DNA of 54,817 nucleotides from an uncultured Pirellulaceae bacterium (GTDB lineage Bacteria; Planctomycetota; Planctomycetia; Pirellulales; Pirellulaceae): assembly GCA_937921995.1 (NCBI GenBank), contig CAKZVF010000099.1, positions 1 through 54,817 on the forward strand, in the 5' to 3' direction. The notes under the pieces are model-generated. The model was given only the letters and a program-made list of their open reading frames with translations. It was not told the origin of the DNA and did no database searches. The translations under genes were made by a program, and so were the position numbers. Positions 1 through 8,274 of the stretch are shown in pieces (within the stretch, counting starts at the first letter, position 1; every line of letters begins with the position of its first letter).

Positions 1-350
1 CGCTGATACAGGGCTTCGGCCAGTAGATTACTCCAACAAACCGCCTGCACAGCTACATGACTAACGAATAATTATCATGCTCAATTCCTTTCAATTGAGG
101 AGACTAGTCAGACTTAGCCTGACGCACCAGAGATCACAGAGGGCTGATGAGTTGAGGATCGCGGCAGAAGCAAGATGTTGCTGCATTCCGGATTGAGACC
201 TTGGTGCTAAGTCACGTTCCCCTCTGTGTCCTCTGTGCTCTCTGTGGTTAAAAACTGAAACTGACGGTTGCGACGCAAAACGTTCGCTAGCGTCAGCTAA
301 ATTTTTAGGTGACCGATTTTCAGAATATTAAATCACCGGTCCTCCGCGGA
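1..350. other. Intergenic region upstream of scpB with a CTCTGTG-rich repeat
   Basis: No coding region is convincing here. Around 219-248 the + strand carries several imperfect copies of a CTCTGTG-type unit. A complementary stretch (cacagaggg) lies near 132-143, so the two could pair over roughly 75 nt. Near 281-300 there is a short palindromic segment around GCTAGC, and a similar 12-bp string recurs near 44704-44714. I see no RNA gene here. Confidence 0.4.
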
Positions 351-379
351 TTCACCGCTGAGCAAACGTTTGATATACT
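351..379 (+). promoter_or_regulatory. Candidate promoter of scpB (leaderless layout)
   Basis: TTCACC at 351-356 is separated by 17 bp from TATACT at 374-379. A TG dinucleotide at 371-372 gives an extended -10. The -10 ends only 7 nt before the ATG at 387, so transcription would start at or next to the start codon. This is pattern matching to a sigma-70 consensus; planctomycete promoters often diverge from it. Confidence 0.4.
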
Positions 380-386
380 TCCGACC

Positions 387-1193
387 ATGAACGACGATCC
401 CGAGAACGAAATTGATGATGATCTGGACGACGAGTTTTCGCTGGATCAGCTGAGCCGTGCTTACGCGGAAGTCATCCGGGAAAAGAATTTTGAATCCGGT
501 GACGGTGAAGCGGAATCTGAATCGGGTCAAGCTTCAGCGGAAACAACGCCGGCTAAATCAGACGAAGGCAACAGCAACGCCGAATTAGACTCCGCGATTT
601 CATCAATTGAGGTCAACACCGCCGAGAACAAAGCCGACGACGCTAATTGTCCTTTGACGCCGGAATCGATTATCGAAGCGATGCTGTTCGTGGGAACGCC
701 AAAGGGCATCCCTTTTAAGCTCTCACAAATCGCGGCCGAACTCCGCGACGTTTCTGAATCCGAAGTTGAATCTCACATCGCCGATCTCAACGGCAAGTAC
801 AAACAAGAAAATTCCGCGTTCAAAATCGTGGTCGACGAGGGCTCAGTTCAAATGACTCTGGTCGAGGAATTGGGGCAATTGCAGGACGACTTCTTCGGTC
901 GCAACAAACAAGTTCAACTCAGTCAGACTGCAATCGACGTGCTGGCGGTGGTGGCTTACAACCAACCCATCACACGCGCCGAGGTCGAAATCGCGCGTGG
1001 CAAATCCAGCGGCAGCATCTTGGCTCAACTGGTCCGGCGCAACCTACTTACGCTGGACATGGATCCGCCCCAAGCGGCCAAACGGACTTACACGACCACC
1101 GACCGCTTTCTCGAGCTGTTTCATTTGTCCAGCATCGAAGACCTCCCTCAGAGCCACGACGTGTCCGAATTTGAAGAATATATCGATGATTGA
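387..1193 (+). CDS. scpB: Segregation and condensation protein B (ScpB)
   Basis: ScpB is the winged-helix (kite) subunit that binds ScpA in the SMC-ScpAB condensin, which organises and segregates the nucleoid. The C-terminal two thirds match the family: LTPESIIEAMLFVG opens the first winged helix, and QTAIDVLAVVAYNQPITRAE and a following RGKSSGSILAQL-type segment belong to the second. The first ~85 residues are an acidic low-complexity extension that usual ScpB (~190-200 aa) lacks. The open frame extends upstream to a GTG at 309. I prefer ATG 387 (268 aa) because a promoter-like -10 lies inside the upstream extension. scpA is not in the window. Confidence 0.88.
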   Translation: MNDDPENEIDDDLDDEFSLDQLSRAYAEVIREKNFESGDGEAESESGQASAETTPAKSDEGNSNAELDSAISSIEVNTAENKADDANCPLTPESIIEAMLFVGTPKGIPFKLSQIAAELRDVSESEVESHIADLNGKYKQENSAFKIVVDEGSVQMTLVEELGQLQDDFFGRNKQVQLSQTAIDVLAVVAYNQPITRAEVEIARGKSSGSILAQLVRRNLLTLDMDPPQAAKRTYTTTDRFLELFHLSSIEDLPQSHDVSEFEEYIDD

Positions 1194-1602
1194 TAGTGGC
1201 GCGGTATACTTGTTTCAGAACCCATCGATCAACCGAATATTTCTTAATGAACTGGTCTTTGAGCTCGAGTAGGTTATTTGCCATGACGGCCTTGTTTCGA
1301 AGGTTTTTGCGGCGCGAATTGCCGAGTCAATCCGGACAGTCCGCGTGACCCGAAGGCAGCTCAAATTGGCTTTCGCTTTCCTACGCTCAGATTGGACTGC
1401 CTTCAATTTGGAGGTTGGCGGTAGCTGGACCGGATGTAGTGATTAAACAGTTGCAAAAATCGAATCTCCTTGGATTTATTGAAGATTATTATTTGCCTAC
1501 AGGATTGGTAATTATATTGAATGGTTGAATTTTTAGTAGTTCGCCCTATCGCAGAACCCATTGGGCCAGCCCCAGAACCAATCGAAAACGGAGAGAATTT
1601 AG
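1194..1602. other. Intergenic region between scpB and the first secreted paralogue
   Basis: No supported gene. A gaaggcag segment near 1351 and ctgccttc near 1399 form an imperfect inverted repeat about 50 nt long, which could act as a terminator for scpB. A purine-rich Shine-Dalgarno-like stretch (cggagaga, 1589-1596) lies 6 nt before the next start codon. Confidence 0.35.
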
Positions 1603-2115
1603 ATGAGAAACACGCTAAAAGTAATGGCGATTGCCGCCCTGATGACACCATTTTTTATGGTCAGTGCGTCAGCCCAAGATGACGTTGCCGAGCCTTCTGG
1701 CCCCGGCACGGTCCTGTATGTGAACCTCTCGCAAGATCGTGAATTGACGGGAACTTTGGTCGAAATGCAAGAAATGAAAGTCTCAACAAGCTTCGGCGAC
1801 GTTTCTATCCCGTTCGAAAAAATCGACGGTATCAAACTCCACGCCGACGCCAACGATTCTTCGGTCATCGCATTCAAAAATGGCGACCTAATCACCGGAA
1901 AAGTTGTGCTTGAGCAGGTCAAGCTGAAGACGGACTGGGGTGCAGCTCACGTCAACACGACTCAAATTGACTCGGTAACGACTTTGGAGAATGCCAAGTT
2001 CTTCTCTGACAATATTGATGGGAAACGCAAATGGCGATTCTCAAAGGCGAGCGGAACCGCAACTCCGACTCCGACTCGCGCCACCACCACCACCGCGCCA
2101 AGCTTTGGACGTTAA
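1603..2115 (+). CDS. Secreted protein, paralogue A of a three-gene family (single LSM-like domain)
   Basis: A 170-aa protein with a Sec signal peptide (about residues 1-24, ending SASAQ). It carries one domain of about 95 residues with the pattern FGDVSIPFEKIDGIKLH, then NGDLITGKV, then KTDWG and a closing IDSVTTL. That pattern resembles the short beta repeats (NGD-x-ltG ... I-p-w-x-x-i-x-s-i) found in some envelope proteins. The C-terminus is Thr/Pro-rich. The same domain is the C-terminal half of the product at 3605 and is partly present in the product at 2250, all on one strand in a row, so the cluster arose by duplication. Function unknown; an envelope or periplasmic role is inferred from the signal peptide. 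The start is supported by a Shine-Dalgarno at 1589-1596. Confidence 0.75.
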   Translation: MRNTLKVMAIAALMTPFFMVSASAQDDVAEPSGPGTVLYVNLSQDRELTGTLVEMQEMKVSTSFGDVSIPFEKIDGIKLHADANDSSVIAFKNGDLITGKVVLEQVKLKTDWGAAHVNTTQIDSVTTLENAKFFSDNIDGKRKWRFSKASGTATPTPTRATTTTAPSFGR

Positions 2116-2249
2116 AAAGTCGATTGTGTTTGAAATGGTCTTTGTCGAAGCTTTTCGGCACTGACCATTTTTCTTATCGCTTCCACTTTCCCCTTTCCCA
2201 TTTCGTCGAATCGAAAATCAAGCCCTCCGCGAATTAAGGCAGATCCGTT

Positions 2250-3503
2250 ATGAAAAACAAACTTTACTTACTGATCGCGATTGCCACGATCTTGGGATGT
2301 GTGGATCGGGTAAACGCTTCTGACACCACTGACACCGGACGGGTGTCTGCGGTAGTGGAACTGACTGATGGGGAACTGCAATCGCTTCTGCAAACGGGAT
2401 CATTCAAGATGTCGATCCCGCACAGTCTGCGGAATAAGGTCAACTCGCTGATTCTCAAACGGCCGGATCGTTTTAAGGATGAAGTGGCGGTACTTTTTAA
2501 CGACGTTGACAAACGTTTTGACACCGTTGCCATCAGCGTCGACGATTCAACGATCGAACAAATCGCTTACCAACCCGTCGAGCTGAAGATTTACGAATCT
2601 GGCTACTCGCACATCATGGTTCGTTACCGCCGCGGCAACGGTACGCAAGCCAAAAAGCCTTCCAAAACAGACAGCGTTGAAATGAAGATAACGCTCAACA
2701 ATGGCAAGTCGATTACGGGTCGCCTGTCGTACATGACTCAATTCCCGTTGGAATCTGGGCTTGGAAAAGTCAAAGTCAAACTGGAAGAAGTCTCCCAGAT
2801 CACGTTCGATGAAGACGGAGACCTTACCGTCATCATGCTCAACGGAGACACGCTCAAGGGAGAATCAAATTTCTCTTCTCTGGTCGTCAATTCACGTTGG
2901 GGCCAAGAGCGTCTGAAAACGAAAGACATCGCGTCAATCACGCCATCACTTCCCGATGCGTCACCTGCACTTTCATCTTTAAACGGTGCGGTGTTGCCGG
3001 GGGCTATGATTACCAATGGAACGATCGGCCAACCGCAAGCTTTCCCGGGCGTTATGGCACTGCCACCTGCCATGAATCAGACCCTTTACGCCCAGCCGAT
3101 GCACCAGCATCAATTCCCGATGGAGACAGGCCGTATCGACACAGTTCCAAGGTCGCCGCGCGTGATGCAATCGCACCCCACTGTGCAGCCGATGCCGATG
3201 CAATCATTTTATGGTAATCAAGGCCAGCTGCCGAACACGCTTTCGCCGTACGCCGCCTTGCCTACACCGCAGCCAGTCCAACCGTATCATGTCTACAACG
3301 GTTACGGTCAATACAGTGTGCCGGCTCACAATGGAATGCCGGCGCACGGCGGAATGACCTCGGGCTACCTTCCCCAAGGAAGTCCCCTGATGAATCAAGT
3401 TCCGATTAGCAATCAACCCGTTATCGATTCACTTATCGGTCAACCACTTCCAATGATGACACCAAACCAAGCACTCGAGAACTGGTTGTTCCCTCAGGAT
3501 TAA
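2250..3503 (+). CDS. Secreted protein, paralogue B (N-terminal domain, LSM-like domain, Pro/Met/Gln-rich tail)
   Basis: A 417-aa exported protein. The N-terminus is a signal sequence; ILGC at residues 14-17 is a plausible lipobox, with cleavage after VNA as the alternative. Residues ~30-125 form a domain shared with the product at 3605, ending in a hydrophobic strand pattern (QPVELKIYESGYSHIMVRY). Residues ~145-235 contain the NGKSITG / NGDTLKG / SRWG beta-repeat region shared with both neighbours. From about residue 250 the chain is low-complexity and rich in Pro, Met, Gln and Tyr, likely disordered. Function is not recognised. It lies 134 bp after paralogue A and about 100 bp before paralogue C, so co-transcription is possible. 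Confidence 0.72.
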   Translation: MKNKLYLLIAIATILGCVDRVNASDTTDTGRVSAVVELTDGELQSLLQTGSFKMSIPHSLRNKVNSLILKRPDRFKDEVAVLFNDVDKRFDTVAISVDDSTIEQIAYQPVELKIYESGYSHIMVRYRRGNGTQAKKPSKTDSVEMKITLNNGKSITGRLSYMTQFPLESGLGKVKVKLEEVSQITFDEDGDLTVIMLNGDTLKGESNFSSLVVNSRWGQERLKTKDIASITPSLPDASPALSSLNGAVLPGAMITNGTIGQPQAFPGVMALPPAMNQTLYAQPMHQHQFPMETGRIDTVPRSPRVMQSHPTVQPMPMQSFYGNQGQLPNTLSPYAALPTPQPVQPYHVYNGYGQYSVPAHNGMPAHGGMTSGYLPQGSPLMNQVPISNQPVIDSLIGQPLPMMTPNQALENWLFPQD

Positions 3504-3604
3504 TCTGTCGACCACCTAGAGAAGTATTTCTGAACTGACTCAAGGGCTTATTGCCGACATTCCATTTAACAAACTTCAAACATTCAAGGATTTGGGATCC
3601 AAAC

Positions 3605-4372
3605 ATGTTCACAAAAACAGCACCCATCATCGCGTTACTGATCGCGATTACCATGACCACTTCCGCGCTGGCCCAAGACAGATACTCACTGACGCTGAGC
3701 AATGAATTCATCAGCAAGCTGAAAGAGTTTGGCAGTTTGAAATCCGAGGTTTCTGAGTCCGCGCGAGACAAAATCGGAGTGATTGAACTGCGTTTTGAAG
3801 ACACAAAGTCGGCGACGCCAGTCGAACTCGACATTGATGTCAATATCCTTGGTGAAGATGCGGTCATCGTTCTCGATGAAGGACTGATCGCGAAAATCAA
3901 AGGCCAGCCTGTCCGTATCCCCACCGATCAAAACGGTTTTTCGAGGGTCCTGTTGAAGTACGATTCTCCAGCGATGATCAATGAATCAGCAGTCGTGATG
4001 AGCGACAACACTGTCTTTATTCGGCTCTCGGACGTGAAGTCGATTGCCGGTGAATTAGAGGACTTGGATTCCATTACCATGACTTGCAAGTTTGGTGAAA
4101 TCACCATTCCGCTGGAGCAAATCGCAGGCATTCAGATGCACGTTGACGAAAACAATTCTGCAGTCGCGGTCTTAAGTAACGGCGACTCAATCACCGGCGT
4201 TCCGGATGTTCCGATGCTGACACTGACGACCGACTGGGGAACGGCCGAGGTTCTCCCAGAAGCGATTAAGTCCATCACGACCACCGCCAACAGTAAATTC
4301 TCTCGTAAGAACACCGATTTTGGCACACGTTGGGAACTCAACACCGGCAACTCGTTTGCTCCGGGCATGTAG
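3605..4372 (+). CDS. Secreted protein, paralogue C (both shared domains, no low-complexity tail)
   Basis: A 255-aa protein with a clear Sec signal (MFTKTAPII...ALAQ). Residues ~25-120 match the N-terminal domain of paralogue B (QPVRIPTDQNGFSRVLLKY against QPVELKIYESGYSHIMVRY). Residues ~140-250 match paralogue A nearly end to end (FGEITIPLEQIAGIQMHVD, NGDSITG, TTDWGTAEV, RWELNTG). The open frame can be extended to a TTG at 3551, but the added residues precede the signal peptide and look non-coding; aagga at 3588-3592 lies 12 nt before the ATG. It appears to be the complete two-domain form, with A a C-domain-only relative and B a tailed relative. No function is known. Confidence 0.75.
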   Translation: MFTKTAPIIALLIAITMTTSALAQDRYSLTLSNEFISKLKEFGSLKSEVSESARDKIGVIELRFEDTKSATPVELDIDVNILGEDAVIVLDEGLIAKIKGQPVRIPTDQNGFSRVLLKYDSPAMINESAVVMSDNTVFIRLSDVKSIAGELEDLDSITMTCKFGEITIPLEQIAGIQMHVDENNSAVAVLSNGDSITGVPDVPMLTLTTDWGTAEVLPEAIKSITTTANSKFSRKNTDFGTRWELNTGNSFAPGM

Positions 4373-4614
4373 AGCCTTTCAACATGCTGCACCTTCCTTG
4401 GTCAGCTGTTAAATTTTGAATTCAACGACCAACGGTTCACGCCGTTGGTTTTTTTGTAGATGGATTTTCAATTTCTCGGTAAGTGCATTCCGATCCGGCA
4501 ACATCTCTGAAGCCACCTGCGTTTCCAAAACACTTGACTGTTAGTAAGATTACTTCGACCTTGCCGCGGTCACCAACGACAACCCATGCCATCAACTTAC
4601 ATTCCGTTGCCACT

Positions 4615-5205
4615 ATGACCGAACAAAACGCATCACCTTTTCGCAGTCCCATGTTAATGAACGCTGACGACACGGCTGTTGTAGTCGTTGACATGCAAGA
4701 GAAACTGGTCCCAGTTATCGAAAACGCCGCGGCGCTTATCGATTCAGTAGCACGGCTTATTGAAGGCGCAGGCATTCTTTCGGTGCCCGTTTACTTCACC
4801 GAACAGTATCCTGAAGGTTTGGGGAAAACGATTGCGGCTGCAAATGTTGGTGCGGATGCCACGATTGAACTGCCGAACGTCTTCGAAAAGAAAATGTTTA
4901 GCTTCCGTGAGTCTACGGCTTTGCTGGAAGAACTAAAACGATGCAAAGCTTACAACTTGGTCATCATTGGTATCGAAACCCACATTTGCGTGCTTCAATC
5001 GGCGCTCGATGCTGTTGCGCAGGGGTTCAACGTGTTTGTCTGCGTTGATGCGGTGGGTTCACGATGTGAACATGATCGTGGAATCGCGCTGCGGAGGCTG
5101 GAGGCCAGCGGCGTTACGCTGACAACGGTGGAATCGGCGCTGTTTGAATTGTGTGAAACGGCAAGCCATCCGCAGTTCAAAAAAATCAGCAAACTGGTTA
5201 AGTGA
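4615..5205 (+). CDS. Isochorismatase-family cysteine hydrolase
   Basis: A 196-aa soluble protein of the isochorismatase/nicotinamidase fold. The catalytic triad is visible: Asp26 in VVVVDMQEK, Lys92 or Lys93 in FEKKMFS, and nucleophile Cys125 in GIETHICVLQSALDA. The cis-peptide region before the Cys (IGIETH) fits. Its length and the YFTEQYPEGLG segment resemble the YcaC/hydrolase subgroup rather than true nicotinamidase, so the substrate cannot be named. The ATG at 4615 is preferred; an open frame extending back to 4483 is out of register with any family homology. A palindromic element (5223-5319) follows 17 bp after the stop. Confidence 0.85.
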   Translation: MTEQNASPFRSPMLMNADDTAVVVVDMQEKLVPVIENAAALIDSVARLIEGAGILSVPVYFTEQYPEGLGKTIAAANVGADATIELPNVFEKKMFSFRESTALLEELKRCKAYNLVIIGIETHICVLQSALDAVAQGFNVFVCVDAVGSRCEHDRGIALRRLEASGVTLTTVESALFELCETASHPQFKKISKLVK

Positions 5206-5222
5206 TTTGACTGAGGGGCACG

Positions 5223-5319
5223 GTAGTGGATGAGGCAACGAATCCTGCATCTCCATTGAATGTCGCCAATATTCTTGCGGGGTCTAATTACCCGCGGGAC
5301 TCGTGGCCTCGTCCACTAC
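5223..5319. repeat. Palindromic dispersed element, copy 1 (convergent gene junction)
   Basis: A 97-bp element whose ends are inverted repeats: GTAGTGGATGAGGC at the left and GCCTCGTCCACTAC at the right, with imperfect complementarity continuing inward (AACGAATCCTGC against GCGGGACTCGTGG). Several mismatches are T/C or A/G, which would become G-U pairs in RNA. A second copy at 9187-9282 is highly similar along its whole length. Copy 1 lies between the convergent stop codons at 5205 (+) and 5347 (-). It is either a bidirectional terminator or a MITE-like element. Confidence 0.8.
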
Positions 5320-5346
5320 GCTGAGGTCGAAAACGCCGTGCTACGA

Positions 5347-6531
5347 TCAGGCCAAGCGGAGTACGTTCAGCACGCGTTTGTTGGCCAACGTTTCGCGGAT
5401 TGCCGAATGACCGCTGAACATGAACTCGTGTGTTTTGACATCGTCACTGCCCTTGGTCGCAACGGCCACTACGTACTTCGATTCCCCCGCCGCAACGATC
5501 GCTTCGTCTCGTTCAATCGGGCCGATCGCAACGCCAACATCCGATCCCGATCGTTCTAAGATCTCGACCGCGCGCGTAGTCACACCATCCTTTTCGAAAT
5601 CAGCGATTTCTGCAGCGACCAAAGGCGCTGCCGATTGTTTCAATAGCACCCCGGGCGCTCCCAGCATTCCAGCATCGGTGATCGAGATCGTCTTTCGGGC
5701 TTCAACGTATCGCGCGGCAACCACGGACTCCAACGTGTCATCGTTGAATCCGAAAACAAGATCTCCCAAACACCCGTCGATCGTTTTCAACGTAGGAGCC
5801 ATTATCTTCAAACATTCCGCGATGGAATCCGCCTTCGTCGTCAGCCGCAGCGAAATCGTGCCGCGGCTGGCCGTGATGCCGACTTGTGGATCACGGCCAC
5901 GTTTTACCAAATCCGGAAGCAGCGATTCAATGTGGCTCTCTCCGGAACCAAAACAGCGTACGACGTGGTGATGAATGATCTGAGTTTCACCCGTGATGTC
6001 TTTAATACGTTTCTGCAACGTCTGAGCAAACATTTGTTTCATCTCTGCCGGGACACCAGGCAGGCAAAACACAAACGTCGCGCGTTCCTTACTGCGGTAG
6101 CCCAACTCTATCCCCGGTGCGGTGCCTTCGGGGTTGGGCACGACCTTCGCACCGGCAGGAAAGTGGGCTTGGATTTCGTTCGACGGTGTCATCGTGCGGC
6201 CGCGGCGTGTGAAGAACGCTTTTAAATGTTCTAATTGGTCATCGTGCAATTCAAGTTCCACGCCAGCCGCTTTGGCTAAAGCTTGGCGCGTAAGATCGTC
6301 GGCGGTGGGGCCCAGCCCGCCCGTGGTGATAATGAGGTCGGCGCGGGTGAAAGCGTGCCGAAACACGTCCACGTTGGCGTCCATGTCGTCACCGACGGTA
6401 CTGTGATGCAGCACGACAACGCCAAGGTCACCCAACTGTTGCGCCAGCCACTGCGAATTGGTGTCCAAGCGGAAGCCACTGGTCAGTTCGTCTCCGATGG
6501 CGATGATTTCTGCGATGATGGATGAAGACAT
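5347..6531 (-). CDS. cinA: CinA family protein with divergent C-terminal domain
   Basis: A 394-aa protein. Residues 1-170 are the MoaB/MogA-like domain typical of CinA: IAEIIAIGDELTSGF at the start, TTGGLGPTADDLTRQALA in the middle, and FCLPGVPAEMKQMF further on. The middle is the CinA KH/linker region. The C-terminal ~150 residues align in position with the NMN-deamidase (PncC) domain, but the family's ESCTGG active-site motif is absent; the equivalent segment reads SITDAGMLGAPGVLL. In CinA/PncC that domain converts NMN to nicotinate mononucleotide, so deamidase activity is doubtful here, while the N-terminal ADP-ribose-pyrophosphatase-like role may remain. It is last of a three-gene minus-strand unit, 6 bp after the stop of the EboE-like gene. 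Confidence 0.85.
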   Translation of the reverse strand: MSSSIIAEIIAIGDELTSGFRLDTNSQWLAQQLGDLGVVVLHHSTVGDDMDANVDVFRHAFTRADLIITTGGLGPTADDLTRQALAKAAGVELELHDDQLEHLKAFFTRRGRTMTPSNEIQAHFPAGAKVVPNPEGTAPGIELGYRSKERATFVFCLPGVPAEMKQMFAQTLQKRIKDITGETQIIHHHVVRCFGSGESHIESLLPDLVKRGRDPQVGITASRGTISLRLTTKADSIAECLKIMAPTLKTIDGCLGDLVFGFNDDTLESVVAARYVEARKTISITDAGMLGAPGVLLKQSAAPLVAAEIADFEKDGVTTRAVEILERSGSDVGVAIGPIERDEAIVAAGESKYVVAVATKGSDDVKTHEFMFSGHSAIRETLANKRVLNVLRLA

Positions 6532-6537
6532 GGACGT

Positions 6538-7713
6538 TTAAATTTCTTGGGAGATCAATTTGTGGAACCAGCGCATCTCTTGGGCGATCCCTTCGTTCAA
6601 GGAACCGGAGAAAACGGTCTCCGGCAACACAGGCCAAGCGTACGTTTCGACCTCGAAATGATTGACGGTAACATCGTGTTTAACCAACGCCTCGAGACAA
6701 TCGTTGATACAGTTTTGCGTCGTGCCGATCACCTGGGATCCTTGGTAGAAAATAGGCACGTGGAAGTGGACGCGCCACACGCCGGTGTCACCTTCGGCCG
6801 CCAAAGCATCGGGAAGATCGACGAAAAATCTACGCTCACCTTCCGCGCGTTGAACGCTGGTTTGATGCAGGTATTTCGGTTCGCAGAAACTGCTTAATTG
6901 TTTCCGCGCCTCCGTTTTCTCGTCGCTGTCCAGCCCATCGAAATCCACCTCAACGGCCGAAGACACTTGCACTTTACCGACCTCGATTCCGGCGTTTGCG
7001 TAGGCGGCGATCGCTTCGTCTTGCGATTCAAACATGACCGCCGAGTGGCAGACGTCATGGCAAACGCCGATGTGATTCCGGATCAGTGATTCGCCGCGCG
7101 GGAAAAGGGACCGCTGGAAAAAATCGACAACATCGCCGCAGCAATCCAACACACATCCGGGTTCGGGTTCGATACAGATAACATGACGCCGCCCGGTTTG
7201 CTGATAGCGCCGGTCAAGCTCCGTCGCGCACGTGGTCAAGTTCTCAGCACAACGTCTCAAGTACTCCTTCGGCGGCGATCCATCTTTCCAACGCTCCGCA
7301 GGCCAACCCAGCGGCAAAGTCGAAATCGTCGACACCGCTGCCGGCGGTAGCAGATCATGATGGAGATCAGCCAATTGAAGCGTGTACGCCAATCGTTTAT
7401 CCGTCGACCAATCCGGCGTGTAAACGGATTGCTTGACAACGCGTTGGTGGAAATCGCCGTAAGGAAACCCGTTGACCGTAAACGGAACCAGCTGGTTTTC
7501 ATCCAGCACATCTTTCAAACGTGATAGTGACTGAGGAGACTTCAATTGCTCCAGCGCCGTTGCACTGGCCCAAATCCCAAACGGCATCGGCTGATCCATT
7601 GCCAGCAACTGTTTCACTGCGACGGTGTGCTGCTGCAAGTTATCAATCAGCTGATCAACGGAAACTGCAGGATGTACGTTGCCGCAATATCCGATTTCAG
7701 GTTTCTTATTCAC
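6538..7713 (-). CDS. eboE: EboE-like xylose-isomerase-type TIM-barrel protein
   Basis: A 391-aa cytoplasmic protein. The opening (IGYCGNVHPAVSVDQL), FTVNGFPYGDFH, YTPDWSTDKRLAYTLQLAD and the following STISTLPLG are characteristic of EboE, a TIM-barrel protein of the ebo cluster linked to metabolite transport in cyanobacteria and other bacteria. Likely metal ligands in barrel strands are the Glu in CIEPEPGCVLD and His/Asp in GVCHDVCHSAVMFE. No other ebo genes (EboA, EboB, EboC, EboD, EboF) are adjacent, so it is a stand-alone homologue whose substrate is unknown. It sits between DUF423 and cinA with short gaps (22 and 6 bp), which suggests an operon. The name rests on recalled family motifs. 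Confidence 0.7.
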   Translation of the reverse strand: MNKKPEIGYCGNVHPAVSVDQLIDNLQQHTVAVKQLLAMDQPMPFGIWASATALEQLKSPQSLSRLKDVLDENQLVPFTVNGFPYGDFHQRVVKQSVYTPDWSTDKRLAYTLQLADLHHDLLPPAAVSTISTLPLGWPAERWKDGSPPKEYLRRCAENLTTCATELDRRYQQTGRRHVICIEPEPGCVLDCCGDVVDFFQRSLFPRGESLIRNHIGVCHDVCHSAVMFESQDEAIAAYANAGIEVGKVQVSSAVEVDFDGLDSDEKTEARKQLSSFCEPKYLHQTSVQRAEGERRFFVDLPDALAAEGDTGVWRVHFHVPIFYQGSQVIGTTQNCINDCLEALVKHDVTVNHFEVETYAWPVLPETVFSGSLNEGIAQEMRWFHKLISQEI

Positions 7714-7735
7714 TTTGCTTTTTGGTTCTCAATCT

Positions 7736-8161
7736 TTAGTTTTCAACGGCTGCTTTGGGATAGGCTGCGACCGCGAAGGTAATCCAACCGGCAATCATGC
7801 AAACACCGCCGATAGGTACAAACGCGCCCAAGATGCGGAAGTCCGTATACGAATAGACGTACAGCAACCCAGAAAAGATCGAGATCCCAATGATTAAAAG
7901 CCAAGCCGCGATTTTGATCAGCTTTGGTTTGGCCGACGGTGTCAGGCCAACCAGGATCAATCCGATGGCATGGATGATGTGGTAGTGGGCGGAAGTTTTC
8001 CAGACCTCCATCCGCCGGCATCCGTTTTCACACTGAGCCAGATAATCTTCCATTGCATGTGCGCCAAACGCGCCCATAACGACCGCGGCGGCAGCCAATA
8101 CGGCTCCAACCGCGATCCAGCGGCCGTTTGTGGTCAAATTTGTCTGGTCAATTTGATTCAT
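7736..8161 (-). CDS. DUF423 family small integral membrane protein
   Basis: A 141-aa protein with four predicted transmembrane segments: about residues 14-34 (WIAVGAVLAAAAVVMGAFGA), 63-80, 89-107 and 113-135. The pattern GAFGAHAM in helix 1, WKTSAHYHIIHAIGL before helix 2, and GISIFSGLLYVYS followed by PIGGVCMIAGW is the DUF423 (YgdD-like) signature. The family is widespread and its role is not established. It is the first gene of the minus-strand unit DUF423-eboE-cinA and diverges from the Tat TIM-barrel gene over a 113-bp gap that must hold both promoters. Confidence 0.85.
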   Translation of the reverse strand: MNQIDQTNLTTNGRWIAVGAVLAAAAVVMGAFGAHAMEDYLAQCENGCRRMEVWKTSAHYHIIHAIGLILVGLTPSAKPKLIKIAAWLLIIGISIFSGLLYVYSYTDFRILGAFVPIGGVCMIAGWITFAVAAYPKAAVEN

Positions 8162-8274
8162 GGTTTGTCAAAATAGTCTATAAATGAACGACTGCGTAGT
8201 GTAGCAAGGACGGCCGCAACTATGAACGATACCGCGCGGCAAAACAATCCTCCATCCCATGCTCGAAGAATGCC

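Noticed and set aside
309..386. N-terminal extension of scpB from a GTG at 309
   Set aside because: The extra 26 residues overlap a promoter-like sequence and do not resemble ScpB; ATG 387 is preferred.
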